Shown here in pieces: positions 12,101 to 22,700 of a stretch of DNA of 64,000 nt. Origin of the DNA: Oscheius onirici. Taxonomy: Eukaryota; Nematoda; Chromadorea; Rhabditida; Rhabditidae. Below the pieces are notes generated by a model that saw only the letters and a program-made list of their open reading frames with translations, was not told the origin of the DNA and searched no databases. Each line of letters begins with the position of its first letter. Position 1 is the stretch's first letter. The translations under genes and the position numbers were made by a program. The stretch lies in contig OW051471.1 of the NCBI GenBank assembly GCA_932521025.1, forward strand, positions 1,736,001 through 1,800,000, read 5' to 3'.

Positions 12101-15100
12101 ACACCAGACCGGTCAGAACTTTAACGTAATGATGCCGAGGTACTCCAAGAAAAGATCGAGTCTGCATTGGTTAGAGATCTTGCCTTACATGCCTCACAAT
12201 CCCTTACAATCAAGCTTTTGGTATTTTGGTTCTTTGTTACGATAATTTCCACCACTTTCGAGATTTTCTTCATCAGAATCGGGGGAAGCCTATACCCAGA
12301 ACTTCAGCAAACCTAAGCATACCCTGAGCCATTTTACAGGACCAGGGTAAAAGCAGAAAACTACAATACTCTCTCGATTCTAAAAGGATTGGTCCGTATA
12401 AACAAGGAGTAAACTCAGAATAACTACCTTGTGCCTTTACCTAATGGCAGGAAATGGTCGAATGCGATCAGAAAAAGATTCCAGAGATTGTTCACAGTCA
12501 TTTTCTACCCAAAGCATTTTAGCAAAAAGGTTTGCAGAAGGGCGGGATCGAACCCGGATCGTGTGGGTGGAGTTGCGACTCTTAGCAATACACTAACTTT
12601 TTCGGTTAAAAAAATTCTGTCCAAAAATGCAGGGCGTAAGGGTATGATCTGGGTCTCAACTCGAAAAACGAAAAGACCCTTCCTGTAGGGTCGGAAAAGT
12701 TACATCGATAACCAAATTTTCAGATAACCAAATTTTCAGATAACCAAATTTTCAGCGTTGTAGGTCAAAAAATGAGAGCGCAAGACGGCGGACGTTTTGG
12801 AAACAGAACATTTCGGCTAACTTTTTTGTTCGTCGACCAAATTTCTTGAAAATATGTTTCTAGGGGTAACTTTTAACGCTGAATCCGATAGAATTGGTCT
12901 CGAAACATGAAAATGCTGTTGATGCGCGCTACGCGCGGATTTATGCTAAACACGTTTCGCATTAATGGAAGGCAAAGCCAAATCCACCATGCGATTTTTG
13001 TTGTTCTGATAAAGAATAATGTCCGCTTCCCGATCAAGTTCAGTCCCTACCGAAACATCTTTTTTTTAAAGTTTTTGATATATAGTACTTTTCTCGTTTC
13101 CCCTTTTCTTTCTTGCGACTGCGTAAGATACAGAAGATTTTTGAGCGCAAAAGCGTTCAGTATAGTGTTTATAGCTTCGAGCTGAAACATTTTGCGTCCT
13201 AGTGGTTTGCTAATTGTAAGTTACATAATATTTCTGCCGTAGAGAATCGCTGATCTGAAAGTATTTGAATTAAAAATTGGCTGTAAGAGGAACGTGAAAG
13301 ATTCCATTCATGGATTACAGTAAAGGGTAGCTACGATACTAGTACAATCACCAAAACACAAAAAAAAATTTACAAAATTTCAGTGGTCCTTCGGCGTCCT
13401 TTTATGGGAACTGATGACCAGATCTGCTGCTCCCTACGGTGACGTGAGTAACGCCAAAATGAGACAGCTCCTGGAGTCTGGACAGCGTCTTCCTCAGCCA
13501 ACACACTGTCCAGACGTCGTCTATCAGCTGATGCAATTGTGCTGGAAAGCTGATCCCAGTGAGAGGCCGGACTTTGCGTTCCTCACCCACAGGATAAGGA
13601 ACTTGTTGCAGGTAATACTGGAGATCTTCGCACAGTTCAGAGTTTTCTTCTAAAGAAACTACACAAATTACAGGTTTTAAACGTTTAGCATTTTGATTTT
13701 GCCTCCAGTTTTTTTTGCTCAAAGCATCGATCATCGAGAAAATGACAGATCTGGATTTGTGAAAAAGAGGATTCTTTAGACAAAGAGGGATTTGTCTTTA
13801 TCCTGTGTTTTCTTTTAGGAGACCGGACAAAAAGTGAACAATACAAAGTGGATTATAAGAACTCAACAAAAAGTGAACAATATTGCGCACAAAGGTCAAA
13901 TCCACGTCTTACCTCTTCTTCTTCAAGAATCCACTTTTTCACAAATCCAGATTGTTCACTTTTTGTCAAAATTCATGGAATTTACGAAGAGGTTCTCTAT
14001 ACACTAGCAAAAAGTGTGAACCATCATTTTCGGCACGGTCCGATTCATTTTTGCACCAACACAAGATCGAGACCAGACCGGTCAGAACAGCCGATGTCGA
14101 GCTACTCCGCACCGATGTTGAGCTGCTCTAAGAAAGGAATGGGTATTTCCCACTATCTTTCGAATTTTACAGGACCAGAATAGAAACAGAAAACTACCAT
14201 ACTCCCTCGTTCCTAAATGTATCGGCCTTTGCCCTTTGAACAAGTAGTAAACCCAGAATAGCTACCTTGCTCATTTGCCTAGAAGCGAGATGGGGCAGTG
14301 GTAGGAGGCGCCAGCGTCAATCAAAAGATCCCAAGTTCAAACCCGCTTCTGCCCAACCAAGGCATCCATCCTCCCGAGGTCGGTAAATTGGTAGTAGCAT
14401 GCTACGAAGATAAAGCGTTCTTGGAGTCAGACTTGGCACCTGTCCAGATTATAGAACGTAAGCCTGATTTCTCTGGCCCCTCAGATTAGACCCGCAAGCA
14501 ATTAAGCTTGCTCTGGCGTTGATTACGGGGTAAACTTTAACTTTATCATTTGCCTAATGACGGGTAACGGTCGAATGCGATCAGAAAAAGTTGCCAGATC
14601 GTGGCTAAAGTCGTTTTCTACTCAAAACAATTTAGCAAAAAGGTTTGCAGAAGGGCGGGATCGAACCCGAGTCATGTGGGTGGAGTGGCGACCCTTAGCA
14701 ATACACCAACTTTTTTGATGGAAAAATTTTCAAAAATGCAGGGCGTAGAGGTGTGATCCGGGCCGAAAATCAAAATTCTAAAAGATACCGCCTCTGAGAT
14801 AGATTTAGTTATACCTCTATCTAAAATTTCAGAAAAAAATTCGCAAAAATGAGCTCGCAAGTCGCGCACAATCGCGGACGGCGGACGTTTTTGGAAAACC
14901 AGAACTTTGTCTAACTTTTTAATTTTTTGAGCTATCGACTATCGGGCTCTAGAGGTAACTTTTTACGCTTAATCCGATGGAATTGGTCCCGAAACCTGAA
15001 AATGCTTCTGGTGCGCGCTACGCGCGATTTTAGGGTCTATGCGTTCTGCACTAATGGGAGGCAAAGCCAAATCCACCCCGCTCTCCGCGTGGGGTGCGAT

Positions 15101-15762
15101 TTGAAGATATTTGTATTCCTATATTTTTCGAAACAAATTTTTTTCAATTACGTTCACGTGTGCAAATTCTTTGCCCCGGCACTTGTACGTATTTAGAAGA
15201 ATTTTTTGTTCGAAATGCAGCACTGATAAACCTGGGTCACGTGTCGGTTTTACCTTCTCGGAAAAAGCTTTTTTTTCAACGAAAATTTGGCGCTCTTTTT
15301 TGAACATAAGATCGGTATAGTTACGTTGAAAATGGATAATGTTTTCTGCAAATTTTGTGTCCTTCCAAAAAAGGCACGCGATGGGTGTAGATCGGGTGTG
15401 TACCACAGTAGGTTCAAAAAGGGAGAAAAGTCCAAAAAATATTATTACGTTGACGCTGAATGTAAAAAAATTATTTGAACAACTTTCGCCTTTCTTGAAA
15501 TTTCTGGGAATGGGGGAAGATTTCTCAACTGAAATGCTTCGCGATATTTACGAGTATGCAGCCAAAGCACATGACTGTGTTTTTTCTTATAATTAGGTAG
15601 GCTTCATTTTGTCTACTGCCAAACCATAAAAAACAATTTCAGGAGCATTCCCCGGACCCTTATACCCGTCGTGTCCGACCGGGCAGTGAAATTTTCGTCT
15701 CCCCCGTACTGCCGGGACGTCTCTTCACCAACTATTTCGCCTCCCAGCTCGTTCAACGATAA
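112..15762 (+). CDS. MET/HGF-receptor-like receptor tyrosine kinase, cytoplasmic part (5' partial)
   Basis: Ten exons join in frame: 112-273, 427-499 (or 502), 1536-1655, 2941-3021, 4426-4521, 5711-5802, 6489-6598, 8481-8652, 13384-13611 and 15643-15762 (TAA), giving about 417 residues. The first three exons are Ser-rich juxtamembrane sequence. The kinase domain then shows the P-loop GKGYFG, the ATP lysine in [18 protein letters not shown] and [10 protein letters not shown] as in MET/RON, the catalytic loop [26 protein letters not shown] and [11 protein letters not shown]. The order and wording of motifs fit the MET family, represented in C. elegans by SVH-2 and F11E6.8; I cannot choose between them. 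Ectodomain and membrane segment would lie upstream of the window. The reading frame meets TAG at 100, so the first exon starts at about 103 or the ATG at 112 is an alternative start. The activation loop keeps one tyrosine (KESYTDE) where MET has two. The 4.7-kb intron before the DVWSFG exon is mostly transposons. Confidence 0.88.
503..1535. other. Intron of the MET-like gene, nothing recognised
   Basis: AT-rich sequence with T-rich tracts between juxtamembrane exons. Several short open frames exist on both strands but none has coding-like codon use or recognisable motifs. Confidence 0.5.
1792..2560. mobile_element. Foldback element with tRNA-like boxes in both arms (copy 1)
   Basis: The sequence from about 1792 to 1985 pairs as an inverted repeat with about 2115-2345. 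Each arm holds an A-box-like GGATGGCGCAGTGGG. The right arm (read on the - strand) also keeps a B-box-like GGGTTCGAATCC, while the left arm has lost about 30 bases covering that box. The segment 2340-2560 is homologous to the right arm of the larger element at 6925-7690. It lies in the intron between exons 1536-1655 and 2941-3021. I infer a nonautonomous foldback carrying a tRNA-derived SINE-like module. Confidence 0.7.
3022..4425. other. Intron of the MET-like gene, no feature recognised
   Basis: A 1.4-kb intron with no recognisable coding exon or clear terminal repeats. A Cys-containing open frame near 3976-4198 has no motif I know. Confidence 0.45.
4835..5385 (-). mobile_element. RTE-type LINE, 3' end of reverse transcriptase, 5'-truncated and frameshifted
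   Basis: The - strand encodes the C-terminal signature of RTE/BovB-like non-LTR retrotransposons: RRGWMAW and IPMAKRR, then in a shifted frame [21 protein letters not shown], and after another break [19 protein letters not shown] followed by SSDEWDR. The element ends on the - strand in an (AAT)n-like tail, seen on + as ATTATTATT near 4838-4852, which is typical of RTE 3' ends. At least one frameshift and the loss of all upstream ORF show it is dead. It sits in the intron between exons 4426-4521 and 5711-5802. Confidence 0.8.
6925..7690. mobile_element. Large foldback element with a central tRNA-like module (copy 2)
   Basis: Arms of about 230 bases, roughly 6925-7160 and 7440-7690, are inverted copies; the outer ends read ATTAGGTTGCCAAATAACTA and its imperfect complement. 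The centre has a tRNA-like unit at about 7240-7310 with A box GGATGGCGCAGTTGG and B box GGGTTCGAGTCCG. Inner arms (TTTTTGACTTTGGGA near 7203 and its complement near 7385) form a second hairpin. The same inner module occurs at 1792-2345 and about 51285-51390, so this is a dispersed family. It lies in the intron downstream of the HRDLAARN exon. Confidence 0.78.
7691..8480. other. Intron remainder upstream of the DFG exon
   Basis: No exon is recognised. Around 8185-8220 a GTCTGTTCAATAAAA motif resembles the ends of hairpin repeats at 40070 and 44264, suggesting decayed MITE sequence. Confidence 0.4.
9415..11233 (-). mobile_element. Merlin-family DNA transposon (IS1595/ISXO2-type)
   Basis: The insert is bounded by the direct repeat CAACCGGAC (9406-9414 and 11234-11242), the 8-9 base target duplication expected of Merlin. 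The paralogous uninterrupted arm reads straight through this site. Subterminal G/C-rich blocks are inverted relative to each other: AAGCCCCC near 9600-9608 preceded by ATCTAAGATT near 9570, and GGGGGGCTTAATT near 11194 followed by ATCTAAGAT near 11225. The extreme ends do not match as clean TIRs, so the exact ends are less certain than the insertion itself. The - strand carries a transposase gene. Confidence 0.8.
9724..10784 (-). pseudogene. Merlin transposase (DDE_Tnp_IS1595), decayed
   Basis: Reading the - strand, exons encode in order an N-terminal zinc pair [10 protein letters not shown] (exon about 10784-10617), a helix-turn-helix-like stretch [20 protein letters not shown] ending near 10362, then [11 protein letters not shown] with WVFGG, then [18 protein letters not shown] and VNHSVQFV, then HTNSIESF. 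These are the conserved blocks of the IS1595/ISXO2 transposase. The TGA at 9868-9870 stands where the family normally has Trp after IES; the frame stays open beyond it to 9724, so this looks like a nonsense change. The usual first acidic catalytic position (VEIDES in relatives) reads VEINES. Short introns were inferred from splice consensus. Confidence 0.75.
12430..12990. repeat. Dispersed repeat B, copy 1, with tRNA-like module on the - strand
   Basis: About 550 bases matching 14546-15085 in the same orientation, starting CCTAATGGCAGGAAATGGTC and ending in GGCAAAGCCAAATCCACC. Near 12535-12600 the - strand reads GGGTTCGATCCCGCC, a perfect B-box-like motif, so the unit probably derives from a tRNA-related SINE. 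Confidence 0.7.
12707..12754 (+). repeat. Three tandem 16-base repeats
   Basis: The unit GATAACCAAATTTTCA occurs three times head to tail without mismatch at 12707-12722, 12723-12738 and 12739-12754, inside repeat B copy 1. The corresponding part of copy 2 lacks the triplication. Confidence 0.9.
13740..14270. mobile_element. Palindromic element A, copy 2
   Basis: Contains CTGGATTTGTGAAAAAGAGG at the left and its inverted counterpart near 13922-13950, with ACAAAAAGTGAACAAT words on both sides. The right flank (AAAGTGTGAACCA near 14010, ACCAGACCGGTCAGAAC near 14075) matches that of copy 1 near 12050-12120. It follows the kinase exon 13384-13611. Confidence 0.65.
14282..14545 (+). mobile_element. 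tRNA-derived SINE with 11-base target duplication
   Basis: A 264-base insert flanked by the direct repeat TCATTTGCCTA (14271-14281 and 14546-14556). Its head has an A-box-like GATGGGGCAGTGGTAGG and a B-box-like AAGTTCAAACCC, and its tail ends in the A/T-rich TAAACTTTAACTTTA. The related copy of the surrounding repeat at about 12425-12445 is uninterrupted (TTTACCTAATGGCAGG), so the insertion is recent relative to the duplication of the host repeat. Confidence 0.78.
14546..15085. repeat. Dispersed repeat B, copy 2
   Basis: Direct-orientation homologue of 12430-12990, with the same B-box-like GGGTTCGATCCCGCC on the - strand near 14650-14675 and the GTGCGCGCTACGCGCG block near 15010. Confidence 0.7.
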
Positions 15763-15869
15763 AGTTTGTCGGGTTCTAAAAATTGTTCACCACCCAAGAA
15801 ACAATCAGGTATTCGTGTCAGTTCCCCCCGTCCCCCTCCTCCATTTTTCTATGTTTGTGCGCCCACAAA

Positions 15870-15875
15870 AATAAA
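15870..15875 (+). terminator. Poly(A) signal AATAAA of the MET-like gene
   Basis: Canonical AATAAA 108 bases after the stop codon at 15760-15762, followed by a T-rich stretch. Confidence 0.6.
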
Positions 15876-18433
15876 TATTCTGTCTCTTGTTCCCTTATTC
15901 TATGTTCTGGGAAAGTAGACTTTTAATTGCTAGTAGTCACAGACCGGAAGACAAAATTGCAGGAGACAAATTACAAAAAATGACGAGAGTTTGTTGAAAG
16001 AGAGGGGAGGCAATTACAATTAGTCTGATTGGAGCGACTGAGTGTAGTGGAGAATAAGGAAGAGAAATAGTATAGAATGAGGCCAAGAATATGAAATGAA
16101 AAAGTTCAGATGGAAGTTGCTTTATAGTTTTTGGTAAAACAAGCTACCCAGCATACATACATCATTACTTCTACAAGTTCTTTCCAGAATAGGTTTTCTC
16201 ACTGAAACATAGCTGAAGCCACTAAATTACCCAAAGAATTTCAGGTTTTCCAACCCTCCTTACAACAAAGAGCGGCAAAAGCCAATTTTACTCGAGAATC
16301 CGAACACCTTGCGAAGCCTACCGTGATGCAAATTGACTTTGCGCACCAATTCTTGTGGTTTTTGAGCAAGTTCTTCAATTGACTACTGTAGTTTCGTGAC
16401 AAAGATTTGTTTATAAATTTTTTGTAAAAAATTGTCTTACGGTACCGAATTTTCTTTGCAATGGAATATACATTCAAGAGCGCGAGAGTGCTATCAATTA
16501 GTTCAGCTGGAAGGTTCTTATGTGGTTTCGATGAACAATTCCAGTTTGTACTCTGGCTAGAGTTTGAAACAAAAACGGAACAAAAGAAGCTGGTGTTATG
16601 AATAAAATTTGGGAAAGTAGTGCGAAATGCACGTTCAAAAAAGCCGGCTGGTACTGTACTAATAAATAGTTTTCCAACAAGTCTGCCTGAGAAGCATTAC
16701 GTTTCAAAGCTGCCCGACCTTTTCTAGGAAAGCCTTCACCTTCGTAGCAAGTTTCTACCGATTTGCCGACCGCAGATAGGATAGACGCCTTGGTGTGGTC
16801 GAAGCGGGAACTGAACTTGCGCCATCTCGCTTCCGTCGAAAAGTAAGAGTTGCACAACTTTTGCGAAATTTACTGTTTCATTGTTACAGAAAATTACTCG
16901 TGGTGCCCATGACGACACCGACTGGTTCATATCATATACCCAAATATCTACAAACTGTTCTTTCTCAAGGTTTACAAAATTCCCATCCAAAACTATCTTG
17001 GTAGCGAAAAAGTTTGTTTCATCTCTATCATGTAATGAAGCGTAGGGAGTTCTATTAATTGATTTTTCGTAAACTGTAGCGTAGTACAAATCGTTTTTCT
17101 TTCCATTGCTCCAATCCATGGGTGTGTCCCTCCCGGAAGAGGGGATAAAAACTCGGATTCTTGTGCATAATTCACAAACCCTGGGGGTTCCTTTCCAAAC
17201 CGCAAGGAGAACTTTTGCTTTTTTTGTTTCTCATGTTTCAGCTTTTTGTCAAGAGCAAACCTGCCAGTAAGCAGTAATACATGTTCCGACTCGAACAAAA
17301 GCGTAGAAACAGCGGCTGGAAGCACAAGATGACTTGTTCCTATGCTTCAGTAATCGTTTATTATCTGCTGTGATAGAAAAAGTTTGTTAATCTTTTGCCA
17401 AATGCCGGCCTTTTTGAATTTAGAAAAAAACCTTCTCTCTTTTTAGGCCCTCTAAACAGTTTTTTTCATCTCATTTTTTTGTTTCAAAGATGCCATAATA
17501 GTTGCGTTTGATAAGAACGTGCGGTAAATGAGGATCATCTTTCCAAACGAATGAATTTTGATTTCGAACATTTATGTTTCTTGCTGTGTATATTACCTCG
17601 ATTCGGTTAGTTGTTCACTATGTTGATTGTAGTAGTAATAAAATACAACAGAATAAGTTGCTTTACACGCTTTCCGCGTTACATCGAGTAGAACATTGGT
17701 CCATTTTAAATTGCTCACAAGTCTCTCTGTCTGAAGCTCTAATTGAGGATAAGGAGGGGAGTTTTGTGCGCAAATTTGTTTGTTTAGCAAATGGCGACAG
17801 GAAAAACAAGAGCGTGTGTTCTTACGACTTTGGTAGTTTCTTTGGAGGGCTAGGAAAGGGGGAACTTGAACGGAGTGACAAAGAGATCATGAACTGGAGT
17901 CTAGAACACTAGATCGGAGACAGAACGAAGTAATAGTTGAAGTCCAGGAATATCTAACTTTTGCCCTTTTTGAAAATAACGTTTATTTCCTATTTTCGCA
18001 TCAAAACGCATTTTATTGACTATTTGTACAGATTTACTCTACACCGAACATTCAAACTTGTCAGTCTTTTCTTTTGTCGGTTCACCGAAACATTTTCGAG
18101 AACCTCTTACCTCATTATTGCAGGTCATTCAAACAGGCAGTATACCAGCTAATCTTTCATTCAAAATGATCTTTTTTCAACAACGTCATGCTGTGAAAAC
18201 AATGTTTTTTTGTGACGTTTGCTACCCGAAAAACCTTATCTACTGTTTTTTGACGTGTATTTCCGAAGCCTTTCAGATCTGAACAGTGTTACAGTTGTAC
18301 AAAAAAAACGCGATATGTTTCAGCCGGAAGTTATAATAGCAAACAAGAAATGCGGACAATTTTTTTACGTCTGGGGACTCGAAAAACTTTCACTTTTACA
18401 ATTATCATCAATTGAACATGCTCCAATTTTCAG
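15876..18433. other. Intergenic stretch without a recognised gene
   Basis: On the - strand between 16241 and 17325 several overlapping open frames of 78-127 codons exist (for example 16736-17119 with NDLYYATVYEKSINRT). They might be remnants of one broken gene, but no family is recognisable and no good splice chain joins them. Nothing else is seen. Confidence 0.4.
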
Positions 18434-18557
18434 ACAAATGAGCTATAGGACCGGCTTCCGCCACGAATTTCCCGACACTGACTTTTCGGGAATTTTCGAC
18501 TACCAACGGCTTCAGATCGTCCAGACCGGTGTTCTGATGGCAGATCTCTGGCAGTAA
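18434..18557 (+). CDS. Orphan terminal-exon-like block
   Basis: After the acceptor TTTTCAG the sequence encodes MSYRTGFRHEFPDTDF and, further on, FDYQRLQIVQTG, ending LWQ and TAA. Codons are rich in C at the third position like the real exons here. No upstream partner exon was found in a compatible phase. The exon 15643-15762 of the MET-like gene already ends in a stop and cannot join it. It may be the last exon of an unrecognised small gene, an alternative 3' exon or a remnant. Confidence 0.3.
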
Positions 18558-19740
18558 TTTTAAATTTCTATTTTATGAATTTTGTATTCGTAGAATCTGC
18601 TATTGTAGAACAGATAGATTGTCTACTAGTGAACTTCTAGAAACCAAATTTTGCGAACTTTTCACCTCAATTTTTGGACTATGGTAGTTTCCTGTTCCTG
18701 CCACTAATTGGCAGCTGTCAGATAGGGCATTTTTCTTTGAATTCGTCACATTTTCGTGATCATTCTTCTAAGAATTAGCCTCAGAAAATGGATGCGGATT
18801 ATTTTGACGCTCCACTAGAATCGAATTATGTTCCTGTGTTGCTGTTCCTCTACTCTTGCCCGTTTGTCCCCTGTTTCTAATTTCTCGTCACTTTCTCTCT
18901 GTCCACCCCTGCATTCTACAATGTGTTCTGCCCTTCCCAGTTTTCTCCTATCCCTGTACGTTGTCATCTGCTTTTTCCTTCTCTACCATTTACGATATAC
19001 CTATCGCCAGGTCCCCTTTCTTCTGTCTAATTTTTCCATCTTGTCCTTGTACCTCTTCGTGTAATTTCCGTGTGCATATCCTTCCCTGCTGATCTCCCTG
19101 TCCCTATTTCCACGTGCTCCTGTTCTCCTTTCCAGTTGTCATACCGCTCCTTTGGGATTAAAGTCAAACCCCCCCCCCCCCCCTGAACGCTTTCCCGTAT
19201 TCCTAACCCGCACTTGATTCTTTACTGTCTGGAAAAAGGATCGGTTGACTGGGGAAGGGATCAAACATGATCAAAAGGGATCGGTTGACTGGGGTAGGGA
19301 TCAAATGTAAAGAAGAAAACACAAGTAAAAAAGCCGCCGACAAGCGGCGTAGCCGGCTGGTATAATCTATTTTTCCTCCTTTGTCTGGTCATCCAGCTTT
19401 TTTTCCAAAGATGTTTCAGATGTAGGATAAATACAAAAAAATCAGGTGGTTCTCCTTCAAAAATAACTACTTTCCTGTCTTTTCGATAAGGAAATTTTGA
19501 CCCATTGTAGCTCTTTTCGAAAAGTGATCACTACTCAATTTTAGTACAAAATATGTTTCAACTTTAGGGTATAAACAGAATAGTCTTTTCCCTTGACTTT
19601 TCTTGTCGATCGGCATTGCAAAACAATTTTTTCCCCACTCCAATGAGACCACTTTTGACTCGTCACGATTCTTTTTCTGACCGTGAGTAAGCGCGTACGA
19701 GTCGTATAAACATCCTTTCCTCACAGCTCATCTCATAAAT
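18558..19740. other. Intergenic region upstream of the 7TM receptor
   Basis: Holds a pyrimidine-rich block (about 18835-19140) with no coding character, a poly-C run near 19169-19183, and a short direct repeat GGGATCGGTTGACTGGGG at about 19239 and 19277. Promoter sequence for the receptor gene is presumably here. Confidence 0.5.
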
Positions 19741-19750
19741 ATCCCCACAG
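19741..19750 (+). promoter_or_regulatory. Possible spliced-leader acceptor before the 7TM receptor
   Basis: ATCCCCACAG ends 10 bases before the ATG at 19761, the spacing usual for nematode SL trans-splice sites. Confidence 0.45.
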
Positions 19751-19760
19751 CCTGCCAAAA

Positions 19761-22700
19761 ATGGAAGATGACAACGTCTCTCTTCCAATTTACACCTTTC
19801 TCCCACCGACGGACGAAATTTCTCCGCTCAGACTTCTACTCTGTATAGGATTGGTGCTCTTCGTCACAGCTACGTTGGCCTGTAATGTAGCTTCACTTGT
19901 CATGCAGGTTTGATAATTTTTTATGTGATTTTGGAGCACGATCGACAGAAATTAGGGTACTGTTAAACGACTGTAATAAGACGGAATCGTGATGCAAAAA
20001 TATTGTGCCGTCTAGGTAGGCTGTGTCTTTTTGAGAATCTCAACACATTGATCACTGGAGAGCCGGGGTGGCGGTAGGACACAATCGTGATGCAAACGAA
20101 TTGTTTTTTTTTTGTTGAAATGACACTTGGATGCAATTGTTTGATATTTTTCGTTTTTTACCTACTATTATAGGAAACGATTCTAAACATATAATAGTAG
20201 CGCCAATTTTTTTTATACGACACAAGCTTGAAACATAGAACGTTCAAAGAACCGCCAACCGCACGATCATGACCTAAAGTCTGTTCAGAAAGAAGAGCGC
20301 AACAGTAACCCAAAGATATTTCGCTTCGAGAACCGCAAAACTCTGGTTTTCAGGGTAGCGCGCCAATTCGACGCTGGGGAAATTCAAGAAAATACGGTTT
20401 CAATTGAGGGGTTTACTATGAAAATTTGTGGTTTAGCGTTTTTCGTAGCGAAATAGTTTTCCAAGCGTTACGACCATTCATTAGGGAATCATTCAAAATC
20501 GGTAATATGACATAGCCTTGAAGCAAAACTTCTGAAAGAAAATTAGACGACTTTTAGTATTTGTCGAGTACTCTATTTCAAACATTTGTTGCGAAAAATG
20601 TTTGATTCCTGAGAGGGACCATAATTCTAAACACCAGGGACTGTTGATTCCCACAAAAACTTTGCTTCGCAACCGCGAGGGGGCGGGACTATTGTTCCGC
20701 GGAACAATCGCCCTATTTCGCTTTTTTTTAACGAATATCCAACTACGATGCAAATGTAACTAGGAAGGAAAGTAATGACTTCTACAGCCTAAGTGAGATG
20801 CACAGCGAGAGTGATAACCCTTTATAAATGCTTAGGCTATCACTAAAAGCATACTGATTGTCAGGAAGTTATGACATCTCAGACCCAACTGAAAGCCCAC
20901 AGCGAGAGTGATAGCCCCTGTTAAATGCTTAGGCTATCACTAGAAGCATACTGATGTTATGTTCACATGGTCTATTGTAAAAAAAACTGAGAAGATAGCT
21001 GTTTTGAACTTGAAAAACAAAAACCAGTGGAATAAATGCCTGATGACCATGCGTTTACCGCGTTTGAAAAGAGAAGCGGTCTTTTTTGCCGCATCGGAAA
21101 AATGTGAACGATTGTTCCGCGCCGAAATCAAAAAGGGGCGATTGTTCCGCGGAACAATAGTCTCGCGTCCCAGCTGCGAAAACTACATTTTTAGGAGAGT
21201 TACAACACGAAAATCGTTAGAAACAAAACAATAGAAAAAATTTGGTATTGGTAAAATGACAGAACCTTGAAGCAAAACTATTGAAAGAAAGAAAGTTTTT
21301 TGTAACGTCGAGCACCCGATTTCGCTGAGTTTGGGACGAAAGGTGGGACAAAATTTGGTTTCTTTAGATTCATGCAAACAAAAAGATGGATACCCAAAAA
21401 CCTCTGCTTTGTAATCTTTTTGTTTTGCATATTGGGAAAGCTGTACTGTATTTTGCTGTCACGAAGCCAGGTTGAAAATGTATGTTGCATTGGCAAGACG
21501 AAACAATGAATTTGTTCTATTATCGTCACAACAAGAATTTCAATTTCTTTTCAAATTCAAAATACTGGAAAATTAGTTTAAAAAGTGCGATTTATTTTCA
21601 TTTGCTTCCATCCCCAGAATTCCAGTTTTTCACTCGTCGCTTCTCAGCCGACTACCCGGTCCAGCACTTTATAGCCACAATTTACGTCACTAATAGTCTG
21701 GTAAGACGTTAGATCTCCAAAAAAAACTGTCAAAATCTCTTCCAGTTGCCCTTCTTCCTCCCCTCTCTCATCCTGGACCGTCTGGTCAAGGTCTGGATGT
21801 TCGGAAGTCTGACCTGCTCCCTCTACTATTTCATTCTGGCCTACTTGAGAATTATTCTGCCCTGGATGATCGTCGTGGTTTCCTTTCAGGGAGTTGGTTT
21901 TTTTGTATTTTTGGGGTCAGTACAGTTAATTAAATAGTTTAGGCATTTTTAGACTAAAGCTAAGCAACAAACAATTCATATGTTTTTTTACGATCGTGAA
22001 AATCCAGCAGCTACGGAAAAAGTTCCCGTTATATATAAAACCAGCCGTCTACGACGGCTTTCGCCGCCAAACGATTTCACATGCATTTTTATGATATTTG
22101 TTTGCGTTAATGTCATCCCCAGAGACTGCAAAAGGGTCGTCACTTTCAGCTGTGAAAAGCTCGGATGCTTGAAGAGACACTTTTTGAAGGAAAGACAATA
22201 ATTTGCAGAGGTGGCAAGATGCATTTGAAAAAGGCAAAAAGGATTAGAGTAGTTAGGAATCGAACCAGTGACCTTTTTTGTCGCAGTCTTAGCCATGAGG
22301 CAAAATTTTTCGCTTTTGTCTGGAAACTCCATAATGATGGACTCGGTTTTATATCGTATTTTTATCTTTCCTTTTTTTGACACCATCGCGCTTTAGATAG
22401 TTTAGATTCACCCAGACGCGTTCCCCTCAAAAAACTCTTGTTCGATAAAAGATTAATATGACAATACTTGACATGTTACGCTAGTCTCGACAACTGTGCG
22501 GACACCACTACAGACAGACAGACGGACGGACACCATTGCACTTTACTAAAGAAAGATCTGTGAAAGAAAAAAACTCCCGGGGATACTTCACTTTTTTGTC
22601 GGAGTGGGTAACTTTTTAGAGCTTTCAATTGAAAAGGTAGGTAACAGTTCGGCTGGTGGCCCTCTTATTTGAAATTTTTGAGTGCTAATCACCTGAATTT

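Noticed and set aside
15671-15874. Alternative frame through the last MET-like exon
   Set aside because: The upstream exon ends in phase 0, which selects the other frame; that frame has the expected codon bias and a clean stop at 15760.
16241-17325. Overlapping - strand frames that might form one broken gene
   Set aside because: No family resemblance, and the frames cannot be joined with plausible splice sites; codon use is A/T-rich like background.
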